Positions 27,516 to 37,657 are shown, counted from the stretch's first letter. The stretch: DNA of 64,000 nucleotides from an uncultured SAR86 cluster bacterium (GCA_938048695.1 CALIUO010000007.1:111556-175555), one strand, 5' to 3'. The notes: a model not told the origin generated them from the letters alone. Translations and numbers: made by a program.

Positions 27516-29332
27516 ATAAAATTGAATCAGTTAATGATTTCGTAATTAAGTTTGCCAACGTAAATGGTTCTGGATCTGCAAGTGCAAATCAAATGTTTGC
27601 AAAAGGTGTATTTAGATCAGGCATTCCGGTTAGCCCTAAAAATATTTTCCCATCAAACATACAGGGCCTTCCAACATGGTTCGAGGTCAGGGTAAATGAA
27701 AAAGGATACTTAGGAAGAAGAGAAGGTATAGATATCTTTGTAGCCATGAATCCTCAGTCTTATCAAAAGGATGTTGCAGAACTAAAACAAGATGGCTACC
27801 TAATCTATGACTCTTCGTGGAAAAGAGATTTTGATAGAGATGACATTAATATTTTGGAGATACCTCTTACTAAACTTTGTGTTCAAGAATTTACTAATCC
27901 AAAGCAAAGGCTTCTCTTTAAAAATCTTGGCTATGTAGGGCTTTTAGCTTCTATATTGGAGATGGATAAAGAAATTTACATTTCACTTATAGAAGAACAA
28001 TTCAGAGGTAAAGAAAAATTAATTGAACCTAATGTTAAGGCATTAAATATAGGCTATAACTATGCTGAAGAAAATTTTAAAGATTATTGCGATATAAAAG
28101 TTAGCAAATCAGATAAAACAGATGGTCTGATTTTAACAAGTGGAAATGACGCGGCAGGTCTGGGGTGTGTTTATGGAGGAGCAACAGTTTGTGCTTGGTA
28201 TCCAATAACACCTTCTACCTCTCTTGCAGAGTCTTACAATAAATACAGCGAAAAACTAAGAGTTGAAATAGGCACAGAAAAAAATAAGTTTGCTTTTATA
28301 CAAGCAGAAGATGAATTGGCTGCTATGGGAATTACAATAGGAGCTAACTGGAATGGAGCTAGAGCTTTTACTGCAACTAGCGGACCAGGAGTGTCCTTAA
28401 TGAGTGAATTTATTGGATTAGCCTATTTTGCTGAAGTTCCTACAGTTTTGTTTAATGTGCAAAGAGGCGGACCTTCAACAGGGATGCCAACAAGAACTCA
28501 ACAATCAGATATCCTTTGTTCAGCATATGCATCGCATGGGGATACTAAACATGTTCTGCTGATACCATCTGATCCAAAAGAATGTTTTGATTTTGCTGTT
28601 GAAGCTTTTGATCTTGCAGATAGACTGCAGACTCCTGTAATAGTTTTACTGGACTTGGATTTAGGGATGAATGACTGGTCAACAAAAGAATTTGAATGGG
28701 ATGATTCGAATGATTATGACCGAGGCAAAGTACTTTCAAAAGAAGATTTAGACGGAATTGAAAAATTTGGAAGATATCTTGATGTAGATGGGGACGGAAT
28801 ACCTTACAGAACTTACCCTGGAACTCATCCTGAGAAAGGTGCTTACTTCACTCGAGGAACTTCACATGATGAATATGCAGGATATACCGAAGATGGAGTG
28901 AAAAATGCCGAAATGCTATCAAGGCTTTTAAAGAAATTCCAAACTGCTTCCTCGCTAGTCCCGGCTCCTGTATTTAATCAAGAAAAAAATAACAGTTCGA
29001 TGGGTATTATCTATTTCGGAAGTACTGATTGTTCTATGCAAGAGGCTTTAGATATGCTCGAAGAACAGAACATGAAAATAGATGCCATGAGAATAAGGGC
29101 ATTTCCTTTCAATCTAGAGGTTTGGGAATTTATTGAAGACCATGACTTATTATTCATAGTTGAACAAAATAGAGATGGGCAGATGAGAACGTTGATAATG
29201 GCAGAAGGTGGAATAATCCCAGATAAACTTGTTTCTATTTTATGCTTTGACGGTCAACCAATCACTGCAGAACATATAACAAATAAAATAAATACACACT
29301 TGTCGGGGAAACCTGTACTGGCTGCTTCTTAA
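27512..29332 (+). CDS. korA: 2-oxoacid:ferredoxin oxidoreductase, fused gamma-alpha subunit (KorA)
   Basis: 606 residues. The N-terminal ~190 residues are the gamma domain (FANVNGSGSASANQMFAKG, with GYLGRREG). The rest is the alpha part: GGATVCAWYPITPSTSLAE is the pyrimidine/CoA-facing motif of KorA, and the core ATSGPGVSLMSEFIGLAYFAEVP and GGPSTGMPTRTQQSD are diagnostic. This gamma-alpha fusion with a separate beta is the layout of the aerobic KorAB of Mycobacterium tuberculosis. It decarboxylates a 2-oxoacid, most likely 2-oxoglutarate, to the acyl-CoA. It overlaps the preceding gene by 4 bp and korB follows 4 bp later. A branched-chain or pyruvate substrate cannot be excluded. Confidence 0.9.
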   Translation: MNKIESVNDFVIKFANVNGSGSASANQMFAKGVFRSGIPVSPKNIFPSNIQGLPTWFEVRVNEKGYLGRREGIDIFVAMNPQSYQKDVAELKQDGYLIYDSSWKRDFDRDDINILEIPLTKLCVQEFTNPKQRLLFKNLGYVGLLASILEMDKEIYISLIEEQFRGKEKLIEPNVKALNIGYNYAEENFKDYCDIKVSKSDKTDGLILTSGNDAAGLGCVYGGATVCAWYPITPSTSLAESYNKYSEKLRVEIGTEKNKFAFIQAEDELAAMGITIGANWNGARAFTATSGPGVSLMSEFIGLAYFAEVPTVLFNVQRGGPSTGMPTRTQQSDILCSAYASHGDTKHVLLIPSDPKECFDFAVEAFDLADRLQTPVIVLLDLDLGMNDWSTKEFEWDDSNDYDRGKVLSKEDLDGIEKFGRYLDVDGDGIPYRTYPGTHPEKGAYFTRGTSHDEYAGYTEDGVKNAEMLSRLLKKFQTASSLVPAPVFNQEKNNSSMGIIYFGSTDCSMQEALDMLEEQNMKIDAMRIRAFPFNLEVWEFIEDHDLLFIVEQNRDGQMRTLIMAEGGIIPDKLVSILCFDGQPITAEHITNKINTHLSGKPVLAAS

Positions 29333-29336
29333 AAAA

Positions 29337-30392
29337 ATGACATATATTGTAAAACCAAAAAATCATCACCCCCTCTTAGAAAAAAATGAACTTGGCCTAA
29401 CTAGGCGAGATTATGAAGGAGCGGTATCAACTCTGTGCGCGGGATGCGGGCACGACTCGATTAGCTCTGCAATAGTAGAGGCATGTTTTCAACTCAGTAT
29501 TGAATCCTATAAAGTAGCCAAACTTTCAGGTATAGGATGTTCTTCTAAAGCACCCGCCTATTTCTTAAATCAATCCCACGGCTTTAATTCAGTCCACGGA
29601 AGAATGCCCTCTATTGCAACAGGTGCAGCCATGGCAAATCATGAACTCCTCTATCTGGGCATTTCTGGAGATGGAGACAGTGCATCTATTGGCATAGGTC
29701 AATTTGTTCATTGTGCTAGAAGGCAGCTAAATATGACTTATATTGTGGAGAATAACGGTACTTATGGACTTACAAAGGGTCAATTTTCCGCTACCAATGA
29801 CTTAGAATCCAAGAATAAATATGGCGATGACAATCTTTTTCCTTCTATTGATCTTCCTTCAATGGCGATACAGTTAGGAGCAAGTTTTGTGGCAAGAAGC
29901 TTTTCTGGTGACAAGGAACAACTTGTCCCTCTATTAAAAGCAGCTTTGTCGCATAAGGGTTTTTCATTTTTAGATATCATCTCGCCATGTGTTACTTTCA
30001 ATAATCACAATACCTCCACAAAGAGTTATGATTATATTAGAGAACATAATGACGCTCTCTCTAGACCTGACTTTGTTCCTTCCGGAAAAGAAATATTAAC
30101 AGAATATCCTAGGGGCTCATCAATAGAAGTGCCCCTTCATGATGGCTCTTTACTGTCTTTAGAGAAGCTCTCTGAAAGCTATGATCCAACAGACAAAATA
30201 AAAGCTATCCAGAATATACAAGAGTCACAAAGAGATGGGAAAGTTCTTACAGGCTTACTTTATGCAGATCCTGAAGCAAAAGACCTTAGGGAGATTCTTA
30301 ACGTATCTGATAAACCACTAAATAAAATGGATCAAAAAGAGTTATGTCCCGGCTCCGAAAGGTTACAAGATATAAATTCTGGACTTAAATAA
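29337..30392 (+). CDS. korB: 2-oxoacid:ferredoxin oxidoreductase beta subunit (KorB)
   Basis: 351 residues. The [4Fe-4S] ligands are in [18 protein letters not shown] and [10 protein letters not shown]. The thiamine diphosphate motif [20 protein letters not shown] to [14 protein letters not shown] (~115-155) is typical of the beta subunit. With KorA it forms the heterotetramer that passes electrons to ferredoxin, here perhaps to the flavoprotein encoded first in the operon. The C-terminal ~60 residues extend beyond the core as in other long KorB proteins. It converges with purC, overlapping by 8 bp. Confidence 0.92.
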   Translation: MTYIVKPKNHHPLLEKNELGLTRRDYEGAVSTLCAGCGHDSISSAIVEACFQLSIESYKVAKLSGIGCSSKAPAYFLNQSHGFNSVHGRMPSIATGAAMANHELLYLGISGDGDSASIGIGQFVHCARRQLNMTYIVENNGTYGLTKGQFSATNDLESKNKYGDDNLFPSIDLPSMAIQLGASFVARSFSGDKEQLVPLLKAALSHKGFSFLDIISPCVTFNNHNTSTKSYDYIREHNDALSRPDFVPSGKEILTEYPRGSSIEVPLHDGSLLSLEKLSESYDPTDKIKAIQNIQESQRDGKVLTGLLYADPEAKDLREILNVSDKPLNKMDQKELCPGSERLQDINSGLK

Positions 30393-31101
30393 CGCCTAGC
30401 CTTTTAGCCATTATCTGATAAGATTCGACCACGTCTCCTAAATTCTGCCTGAATCTATCTTTATCAAGTTTTTCCCGTGTTTTAGCGTCCCAAACTCGAC
30501 ATCCATCAGGTGTAAATTCATCTCCGAGTAAAAGATTGCCCTTAAAATCTCCAAACTCAAGCTTATAGTCGACAAGAATCATACCTGCCTCTGAAAACAA
30601 TTTCTTTAGTGCGGTATTTACTTCAAAAGTCTTAACTTGCATCTGCTCTACTTGATCTTCAGTAGCCCAACCAAATGATTTAATATGATATTCGTTAATC
30701 ATCGGATCCCCGAGATCGTCATCTTTATAGAAGAATTCGAATGTAGGAGGATTTAAGTCCATACCCTCTTCTAATCCCAACCTTTTGCAAATACTTCCAG
30801 CTGCAACGTTTCTTACCACACATTCAACAGGAGCCATTTCTAGTCTTTTCACTAGGCTATCTGTTTCACTCAAAAGCTCTTCAAAGTGAGTAGAGATACC
30901 CTCTCCTTCAAGGTAATTCATAATAAATGCATTAAATTTATTGTTGATGGTCCCTTTTCCTTCAAGGCTTTCGATTTTCTTACCATCGAATGCTGAAGTG
31001 TCATCTCTGTAATGCATTATCAAAAAATCTGACTCATTAGATTCATAAAGTGACTTGGCTTTTCCGGTGGTGATTAATTCACCTTTTTCAATATTTGTCA
31101 T
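30385..31101 (-). CDS. purC: SAICAR synthase
   Basis: 238 residues, E. coli size (237). [21 protein letters not shown] opens the ATP-binding part. [18 protein letters not shown] and [12 protein letters not shown] are the family signatures. It joins CAIR and aspartate in purine synthesis. Order dapA-bamC-purC is as in E. coli, with 5 bp to bamC. Confidence 0.97.
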   Translation of the reverse strand: MTNIEKGELITTGKAKSLYESNESDFLIMHYRDDTSAFDGKKIESLEGKGTINNKFNAFIMNYLEGEGISTHFEELLSETDSLVKRLEMAPVECVVRNVAAGSICKRLGLEEGMDLNPPTFEFFYKDDDLGDPMINEYHIKSFGWATEDQVEQMQVKTFEVNTALKKLFSEAGMILVDYKLEFGDFKGNLLLGDEFTPDGCRVWDAKTREKLDKDRFRQNLGDVVESYQIMAKRLGVI

Positions 31102-31106
31102 AACTA

Positions 31107-32078
31107 TTAAGATAAAGATTGGTTAATTTCTGAAAGAAGCTCCCTTTCAAAGGCTTTAGCCTCTTCCTCTTCAGCACTGATTGTAACTCTGCAAGTTTTT
31201 TCATCAATTTCTTTAATGAGTATTCTAAAGTCTCCATCAAAAGAAGCTCCAGTGAAAATTCTTCTGAGAAAACCCTTTTCTTCTTCTCTAGAGAAGTTTA
31301 CGTAAAAAACTCCTTCTTCTCTATCAAGATCATTAACATCTATCAAGGCTTCTTTAAGTGCTCTATCTACTGCAGCCCATGCCCTAGCGTACTCAAGATT
31401 CAATTCTATGAAGCTATTTTGTTCATCATCCTGCTTGAGGGCAGCTTTTTGCCCATAATTCAGGTTTAAAGCCACTAAGGAAGTGCCTCCACTAGGAGGA
31501 GTTGTCGCAAAGTAGTCTAATACTTTTCGCATTGTTTCCTCTTCCAAATTTTCAGGTCCTTCTACCCTTAACCAATCGCCATCTATCTCAGTTATATGAG
31601 AAATAAAAATTTCAGAGCTCGCCTGCCTGATCCCGTGCTCAACTTTCATCACTAATTTTGTAATCGATTGATTATCACCTAAATTTTCACTCTCAATTAT
31701 TCCAGTTGTGGGGTCAGATTTAGCAACTCCATAGCCGCTGGTAACCCAAAAGTCATTCATCATTGGCCAAGCACTGCTAGGTAAAGTTTCAACATAGACC
31801 CATCTTATTTCACCAAGCTTATGCATACGTACTTCATTAGAAGTACCTGATGAAAAAACTTGTTGAGGCATCGGTATAAGATATTCATCACCAACTTTTT
31901 CAGGATTTATTGTATTTATTGGGTAATAATCAATTATTGGTCGAGTAGTTATATCTTTAGGTAAATCTAAAGATTTTTCTTGTTTTTCTTTTAGGTAGTC
32001 ATTCTTGTGATCAGTTAAGAAATAACTACAAGAGCTTAAGAAAAAAGAAAGAAATAGAAAAGAAAATAGATTTTTCAT
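31107..32078 (-). CDS. bamC: outer-membrane assembly lipoprotein BamC
   Basis: 323 residues. The signal peptide ends in LSSCSYF, the lipidated Cys near residue 17. An unstructured region with LDLPKDIT follows, the conserved segment that in E. coli BamC contacts BamD, then two helix-grip domains. Sequence is divergent, and the call rests on lipobox, LDLPxD motif, length and position between dapA and purC. Confidence 0.88.
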   Translation of the reverse strand: MKNLFSFLFLSFFLSSCSYFLTDHKNDYLKEKQEKSLDLPKDITTRPIIDYYPINTINPEKVGDEYLIPMPQQVFSSGTSNEVRMHKLGEIRWVYVETLPSSAWPMMNDFWVTSGYGVAKSDPTTGIIESENLGDNQSITKLVMKVEHGIRQASSEIFISHITEIDGDWLRVEGPENLEEETMRKVLDYFATTPPSGGTSLVALNLNYGQKAALKQDDEQNSFIELNLEYARAWAAVDRALKEALIDVNDLDREEGVFYVNFSREEEKGFLRRIFTGASFDGDFRILIKEIDEKTCRVTISAEEEEAKAFERELLSEINQSLS

Positions 32079-32083
32079 AATAT

Positions 32084-32980
32084 TTAATTCAGTAAATTTA
32101 ATTCTTTAAGTATGCCTTCTGCTTGATGATGAAATTGAGAGTCAAGAGGAGTTAACGGCAGCCTTATACCATCCGTTATTCTACCAATTCTATTCAACAT
32201 CCATTTTATTGGAATTGGGTTAGACTCAATAAATAATATTTCATTTAATCGAACTAATTGCTTATCGAGCTGAATTGCAGAATCTGCCTCACCATTCAAG
32301 GCAAGACTGCAAATATCGGAAATAGTTTTTGGAACAATATTTGCGGTCACTGAGATAGTCCCCACCCCTCCATTTAAAATAAATTCAGTTGATGTAGGAT
32401 CATCTCCTGAATATAGGGAGAAGCTTTCTTTTTGATCTGTATTGAGAGATTGCATCATCGCTTTTAAGCGTTCAATGCTTCCGGTGGCATCCTTCAAGCC
32501 TACTATATTTTGATGGTCGACTAATCTCATAACTGTATCATTTGAAAGATCGCAGCCTGTCCTCGAAGGAACATTATAAAGGATCTGAGGTAAGTCTACT
32601 TCATTAGCTATTAACATATAATGTTGATATAACCCCTCCTGTGTAGGCTTATTATAGTATGGCGTCACGAGGAGTGCGGCGTCGGCGCCAGCGGATTTAG
32701 CAGAGTTAGTAAGGTATATGGCTTCTTTTGAAGAATTTGCTCCAGTGCCCGCTATGATCTTTATTCTGCCTTCAGCTATATCTACTGATCTTTCAATAAG
32801 TTGGACATGTTCTGCTACATCTAATGTGGCTGACTCTCCAGTTGTTCCAACTATGACCAAACCAGAAGTATTAGAGCTTACGTGCCATTCGATAAGGTCT
32901 TTTAGGCCACCCCAATTAATTTCTCCATCGGACTCCATAGGAGTTACTAGAGCGGCTATAGAGCCTTTTAGATTAAACAT
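32084..32980 (-). CDS. dapA: 4-hydroxy-tetrahydrodipicolinate synthase
   Basis: 298 residues from the ATG at 32980. It starts MFNLKGSIAALVTPM as in the family. Key parts are GTTGESATL, YNVPSRTGCDL (catalytic Tyr, Arg) and the Schiff-base Lys in IVGLKDATGS. It condenses pyruvate and aspartate semialdehyde in lysine/diaminopimelate synthesis. The frame stays open to an ATG at 33097, but that 39-residue extension would run across the promoter region and into the divergent bcp gene, and is unlike DapA. Confidence 0.96.
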   Translation of the reverse strand: MFNLKGSIAALVTPMESDGEINWGGLKDLIEWHVSSNTSGLVIVGTTGESATLDVAEHVQLIERSVDIAEGRIKIIAGTGANSSKEAIYLTNSAKSAGADAALLVTPYYNKPTQEGLYQHYMLIANEVDLPQILYNVPSRTGCDLSNDTVMRLVDHQNIVGLKDATGSIERLKAMMQSLNTDQKESFSLYSGDDPTSTEFILNGGVGTISVTANIVPKTISDICSLALNGEADSAIQLDKQLVRLNEILFIESNPIPIKWMLNRIGRITDGIRLPLTPLDSQFHHQAEGILKELNLLN

Positions 32981-33044
32981 TAATAGTTTTTTTATCTCAA
33001 TGATAGAATCTTTACTATTATAGAATGTTTCTAATGGAGGAGAT

Positions 33045-33518
33045 ATGCCAATACCTAAAATAAATAATAAAGCGCCGATATTCAAAGGAGAGTGCACGGG
33101 TGATAAAACAATTAGTCTTTCTGATCTAAAAGGTAAAAATGTAGTTTTATATTTCTATCCAAAGGATAGTACGCCAGGATGCACAACAGAAGGACAAGAC
33201 TTCAGGGATTTAAAAGCTCAATTCACTAAATCTAATACGATAATCTTTGGATTATCTAGAGAATCCATAAAATCTCATGAAAATTTTAAAAAGAAAGAAA
33301 AATTCAATTTTGATCTAATTTCTGATCCTGATGAGAAAATCTGCAAACAATACGATGTTATAAAAGAAAAAAGTATGTACGGAAAAAAATACATGGGAAT
33401 AGAGAGAAGCACTTTCTTGATAGACTCTAGTGGAAAACTAGTTCAGGAATGGAGAAAGGTTAAGGTTACAGGTCATGCGAAAGAGGTGCTTGAAGCGGCA
33501 AAAAAAATAAATTCCTAA
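33045..33518 (+). CDS. bcp: thioredoxin-dependent peroxiredoxin Bcp (PrxQ)
   Basis: 157 residues. The peroxidatic Cys lies in YFYPKDSTPGCTTEGQDFRD (~residue 46); the CxxxxC resolving Cys of E. coli Bcp is absent, since the residue five positions on is Gln. IERSTFLIDSSGKL is the usual late motif. It reduces peroxides with thioredoxin. A GGAGGAG site precedes the ATG. It is divergent from dapA and its stop overlaps the convergent perM gene by 4 bp. Confidence 0.95.
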   Translation: MPIPKINNKAPIFKGECTGDKTISLSDLKGKNVVLYFYPKDSTPGCTTEGQDFRDLKAQFTKSNTIIFGLSRESIKSHENFKKKEKFNFDLISDPDEKICKQYDVIKEKSMYGKKYMGIERSTFLIDSSGKLVQEWRKVKVTGHAKEVLEAAKKINS

Positions 33519-34552
33519 GAAATTGGTTCAGGCCAAGAATTTATAATTGCTTTTATGAAAGTAGCTAACGGGATTGCAAAAAATAGCCCCCAAAAGCCCC
33601 ATATTCCGCCGAAAAATAACACAGCTATTATTATAACAACAGGATGTAAGTTGTTTCTAGAGGAAAACAGTATCGGTACTAAAACATTGCCATCCAATAC
33701 TTGAATTAGAAGATAAAAACCTAAAAGCCAATAAAAATTCTCCGTAAGGCCCCATTCATATAGTCCAATCAAAACTACAGGGATGGTCACCAAGATTGCC
33801 CCAAATATTGGAATGATTACGGAAAGTCCGACTAATATTGCAATCAAAACGGCATAAGGTAAACCCAAAGAAGCAAACAAAATATAGGATGCAGTGGCCA
33901 CTACGAGCATTTCTATAAATTTTCCTGTCACATAGTTGAACAACTGATCATTCATTTCAGAAAATACTGATTGCATAAATCCATTCTCTTTTGGAAGTAT
34001 GATTGAAGCAAATGGAAGCAATATACTTTTATCCTTCAAAAAAAAGAAGACCATTAAAGGAATCATAATTGCATAAAGTATAGCGTTGAACATTAGCGCA
34101 ACAGTTCCTGCAAGTTGTCCAAGTGCAGAGCTCAATAGAACACTAATTTGGTTACTTAAATTAGCAAAAATCTGATCGATATCCTCTTCGGAAAAGTAAT
34201 TATTCATTTCAATTAAAGTTTGCTGGAATGAACTGACAATTGCTGGTAGATTTTGCAATAGATTATTGATTTCCGTTCCAATGGAAGGGAGAGCCATAAA
34301 TAGACTTAAGTAAAATCCAAAAAATACAATTAAAGTAATTGATAAAGATAGTTTCTGAGATATATTAAATCTAAGCAAAGTTGTCATAAATCCATTCAAG
34401 AGAAAGGCAATTACTATGCTGATGATCACTGGAAGTAAAACATTTCCAAAAAAAATGATAAAAAAGAAGGAAAAAATTAATAAGATTGCAAAATAAACAG
34501 ATTCTTCATTTGAGAAAAACCTTTGCATGAATTTATTGAATAAACTTCTCAT
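33515..34552 (-). CDS. perM: AI-2E family inner-membrane transporter (PerM-like)
   Basis: 345 residues, with about 7-8 hydrophobic segments. The C-terminal region GLPYAVLIAILVGLSVIIPIFG and LDGNVLVPILFS are typical for the family. Members include the AI-2 exporter TqsA and Na+/H+ antiporters, so the substrate is not known. It is placed next to bepA, divergently, as perM is in E. coli, which is why I use the symbol. Confidence 0.85.
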   Translation of the reverse strand: MRSLFNKFMQRFFSNEESVYFAILLIFSFFFIIFFGNVLLPVIISIVIAFLLNGFMTTLLRFNISQKLSLSITLIVFFGFYLSLFMALPSIGTEINNLLQNLPAIVSSFQQTLIEMNNYFSEEDIDQIFANLSNQISVLLSSALGQLAGTVALMFNAILYAIMIPLMVFFFLKDKSILLPFASIILPKENGFMQSVFSEMNDQLFNYVTGKFIEMLVVATASYILFASLGLPYAVLIAILVGLSVIIPIFGAILVTIPVVLIGLYEWGLTENFYWLLGFYLLIQVLDGNVLVPILFSSRNNLHPVVIIIAVLFFGGIWGFWGLFFAIPLATFIKAIINSWPEPIS

Positions 34553-34619
34553 AATTAATTAGGAACTAAGTATTTTCTAGATAATCTAATGTATTCAATT
34601 AATATAGTAACGACTTTCT

Positions 34620-36077
34620 ATGAAAAGAAATAGCTCGAAAGGCATTATATATAAATTTAAAATCAGTTTACTGATCCTAGCCTTCAATGCACCCCTTCTT
34701 TCAGAAGAGGAACTTCCAGTTATTGGAGATGCCTCTTCTTCAGTGATATCTATTGCATCAGAGTATAATTTGGGAAGGCTATATATGGCGCAATTGAGAA
34801 GAGCTTTACCAGAGTATATAGATCCTATCACTCAAGACTATTCTGAACATTTAGTTTACAGGCTATCTGAATTTAGTCAATTGACAGATAGAAGGTTAGA
34901 AATAGCACTAATTGATGAAAAATCAGTTAATGCTTTTGCTGCACCTGGTGGCATTGTAGGAATAAATGCAGGCTTAATATTTCATGCGGAGACGGAAGGA
35001 CAATTTGCATCTGTTTTGTCTCATGAATTGGCTCATCTAAGCCAAAGACATTTTGCAAGAAGAATGCAAAGACAAAAAGATAGAAGCTTAGCAAATTCTC
35101 TGATGATTTTAGGTAGTATTGCTCTTGCTGGAGCGACCAGCAACCCCAATGCTCTTCTCGTGGGGCAGCAGGCTATCACACAACAGAATCTATCTTTTAG
35201 TAGAGGGGACGAGCAAGAAGCAGATAGAATTGGTTTTAAAAACATGGTTGCCGCTGGATTCGACCCAAAAAGTACTTCATATATGTTTGAAAAATTGCAA
35301 TCACTCAGCCGGCTTTCTGGATCAAATGAACTTGAATTTTTAAGGTCGCATCCTTTAACAAAAAATAGAATAGCCGATGCCCAATCTCGAGCTCAAGGGT
35401 TTGAAAAGGGTAACTATAGAAATTCTCTTGACTACGAATTAGTAAGAAATAGAACTATAGTTCATTTTTCCGAAGTACCTAGACAAGCGGTGACTATATA
35501 TAAAAAAGAAGCTAGAGAGGCGAAAACTACAAGGGATTCAATAAAAGCCAAATATGGTCTTGCTCTTGCTTATTCAAAAGACAAAAAACACGTTTTAGCT
35601 TTAGAAAATATTAGGAACGCATTAGCTTTGGATGCAGAAAATCTACTCTTGCAGATAGGTCTTTTAGAATTGCACATTGCTGCAGAAAACTTATTTGAAG
35701 CTGAAGCACTAGCAGCATCCCTTCTTGATACAAATCCAAATAATTATCCAATAACTATGCTCTATAACAAAGTTCTCATGAATAAAGGGGACTACAAGAC
35801 AGGTGAGGAAATATTGAGGAAATTAACATTAATTAGACCTCAAGATCCTCAAATCTGGTATTGGTTAGCTGAAGTGCAAGGTTTGGACAAGAATGTTATA
35901 GGTCTGCATCTTTCAAGAGCAGAATATTTCTTTTTAACTGGGGCTTATGAAACCTCTATAAAGCATTTGAGAATGGCATTGGAGTTAACAGGGAATAATT
36001 TCCAACTTACAGAGACTATCTACAATAAGATTGAAAGATCTCATAAATCAATAGAAGCATTGAAATCAGTTTCTTAG
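34620..36077 (+). CDS. bepA: periplasmic M48 metalloprotease with TPR domain (BepA-like)
   Basis: 485 residues. An N-terminal signal segment (ISLLILAFNAPLLS) leads to an M48 protease domain: zinc motif HELAH at 135-139 with a third ligand in GDEQEAD (~198-202). The C-terminal third has TPR-like repeats (AKYGLALAYSKDKKHVLALENIRNAL). BepA degrades stalled LptD and BAM substrates in the periplasm. It converges with hinT, overlapping by 4 bp. Confidence 0.93.
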   Translation: MKRNSSKGIIYKFKISLLILAFNAPLLSEEELPVIGDASSSVISIASEYNLGRLYMAQLRRALPEYIDPITQDYSEHLVYRLSEFSQLTDRRLEIALIDEKSVNAFAAPGGIVGINAGLIFHAETEGQFASVLSHELAHLSQRHFARRMQRQKDRSLANSLMILGSIALAGATSNPNALLVGQQAITQQNLSFSRGDEQEADRIGFKNMVAAGFDPKSTSYMFEKLQSLSRLSGSNELEFLRSHPLTKNRIADAQSRAQGFEKGNYRNSLDYELVRNRTIVHFSEVPRQAVTIYKKEAREAKTTRDSIKAKYGLALAYSKDKKHVLALENIRNALALDAENLLLQIGLLELHIAAENLFEAEALAASLLDTNPNNYPITMLYNKVLMNKGDYKTGEEILRKLTLIRPQDPQIWYWLAEVQGLDKNVIGLHLSRAEYFFLTGAYETSIKHLRMALELTGNNFQLTETIYNKIERSHKSIEALKSVS

Positions 36078-36415
36078 CCAGGCGGCCAAGAAAACTCTCT
36101 TTCTGCTATGAGGTGTATATGTAGATGAAACACAGTTTGTTGAGCTCCAGCCCCATTATTAACAACAAGCCTAAATGCGTCATCTATTTCTAGTTGTTTT
36201 GCTACTTTTCCAGCAACCAAGAATAAATGTCCGAGTAGTTCTTGATCTTCATCATTAGCATCAGAAATTTTCTCTATTTGCTTTTTAGGTATGATTAGTA
36301 AGTGAGTTGGAGCCACTGGATTAATATCTCTAAAGACCAAAGATTGCTCATCTTCATAAATTATGTCTGCAGGCAATTCTCTATCTATTATTTTCTGAAA
36401 TATTGTATCTGACAT
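36074..36415 (-). CDS. hinT: HIT-family purine nucleoside phosphoramidase HinT
   Basis: 113 residues, normal for HinT. The histidine triad reads HLHIH near residue 98 and is followed by the C-terminal tryptophan region FSWPPG found in HinT. It hydrolyses nucleoside 5'-phosphoramidates such as AMP-lysine adducts. It begins 3 bp after the DUF1543 gene ends. Confidence 0.94.
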   Translation of the reverse strand: MSDTIFQKIIDRELPADIIYEDEQSLVFRDINPVAPTHLLIIPKKQIEKISDANDEDQELLGHLFLVAGKVAKQLEIDDAFRLVVNNGAGAQQTVFHLHIHLIAEREFSWPPG

Positions 36416-36418
36416 TTA

Positions 36419-36688
36419 TTAAAGCTCCTTTGCAGCATCGTAAGAAATAACCTTCCCTTCATCAGAATTACTACTTTCTTTAAGAATTACGTCATAACCC
36501 TGAACATTAGAAATTTCTTTAATGCCATCAATATGCATAGATTTTTCTTTAAATTGTTCAAGATCAAGAGTTTTTCTTTTAGCTTCCTTCGCATTTGAGG
36601 CTGCAATAAAGTAATTAAGATGAGTCTCGTAAATTCCATCTCCTATGGCTGGGTCGTAAAATCCAACATGTACCATGAATAATTTCAT
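36419..36688 (-). CDS. DUF1543-domain protein
   Basis: 89 residues. MKLFMVHVGFYDPAIGDGIYETHLN followed by a conserved region with AASNAKEAKRKTL matches the DUF1543 family of small proteins of unknown function. No signal peptide or membrane segment. It lies in a same-strand trio with hinT and a small membrane protein. Confidence 0.75.
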   Translation of the reverse strand: MKLFMVHVGFYDPAIGDGIYETHLNYFIAASNAKEAKRKTLDLEQFKEKSMHIDGIKEISNVQGYDVILKESSNSDEGKVISYDAAKEL

Positions 36689-36697
36689 ATCTTTATC

Positions 36698-37063
36698 TCA
36701 ACTCAGATTGATCCCAAAAAAGCCTAATATATACAAATATAGCCAATACACAAAGGCCGTAAATATTATTGAAGCAACTAAGGTTAAATAAAAAGAAAAA
36801 TTCCAACTTATAAGAAAATAAATACATACAAAGAAAATTAGAGAGGGAGGCACCATCAAGAATATATTTCTGGATAACTCTCTAATTGAATTTACGTCTT
36901 GGGTATCGAAATAAAACCATACGAAGGCCAACAAGGAAGTTAAAGGAACAGACGCAACTATACCTGCAATTGCTGTTGACCTTTTAGCAATTTCAGAAAT
37001 AAGGACAACTATAAAAGCCGTGATAATAATTTTTACAAAGACATACATAAAGTTATTTATCAA
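36698..37063 (-). CDS. small four-helix membrane protein (DUF3147-like)
   Basis: 121 residues with four hydrophobic helices and the motif AIAGIVASVPLTSLLAF, which fits the DUF3147 family. Function unknown. Gap of 9 bp to the DUF1543 gene. It is divergent from the next gene with only 33 bp between starts, so their promoters must be compact or overlap. Confidence 0.7.
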   Translation of the reverse strand: MINNFMYVFVKIIITAFIVVLISEIAKRSTAIAGIVASVPLTSLLAFVWFYFDTQDVNSIRELSRNIFLMVPPSLIFFVCIYFLISWNFSFYLTLVASIIFTAFVYWLYLYILGFFGINLS

Positions 37064-37096
37064 TTAAACAACAATGGTTAATATAAAAGAAGACAT

Positions 37097-37657
37097 ATGA
37101 AACCTAAAGAGCCGTCTCTAAATATTTCATTGACTCAACTTCAAGAAGCGGTTGAAGATCTTGACCCAAAGAAAAACTTAAAAAATATTGCTGCGGCAGC
37201 TGCAGAAATATTAGCTGAATCAGACCTCTCTACAAGATGGGATGACATTGTGATAATGCTGGACAGCGAGAATATATCTGAAAGACTAAGGCTAGCTGCT
37301 CATATCATTTTTAGAGCTAAACTTGTTCTCAATGAAATTGATAAAAGTCCAATAACAAAAACGATTGTTTACAACACGATGCTTATGATGGATGCTCTGG
37401 AAGTATCTAATTTGAAAGGATATATTAAGGACTCTTCAACTAGGATTGAAGAACTAGATATTGATGCTTCATCTATGGATACGGCACTAAAAAAAGAGAG
37501 AGTTGTTTCTGTAATTAAAGAACTCCAAACAGATAATCCCGGTAAAGGCATCACATGGTTGAGAAAAGAAGCATCAAAGTTTTTAACTACAGAGGGTTAT
37601 AGAGGCTACAGCTATAGACAAATTATGCGAGATACTAAAGGACTAAAAATTGACTAA
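37097..37657 (+). CDS. protein of unknown function, helical
   Basis: 186 residues, predicted all-helical: an alanine-rich helix (NIAAAAAEILAESD, ~46-60), a long central stretch, and a basic end with YRGYSYRQIMRDTKGLK that could contact nucleic acid. No Cys, no signal peptide, no membrane segment. I do not recognise the family. Its stop overlaps the convergent crcB gene by 4 bp. Confidence 0.72.
   Translation: MKPKEPSLNISLTQLQEAVEDLDPKKNLKNIAAAAAEILAESDLSTRWDDIVIMLDSENISERLRLAAHIIFRAKLVLNEIDKSPITKTIVYNTMLMMDALEVSNLKGYIKDSSTRIEELDIDASSMDTALKKERVVSVIKELQTDNPGKGITWLRKEASKFLTTEGYRGYSYRQIMRDTKGLKID

Noticed and set aside
32981-33097. N-terminal extension of dapA to 33097
   Set aside because: It would cross the promoter region and overlap the start of the divergent bcp gene; the ATG at 32980 matches the family start.
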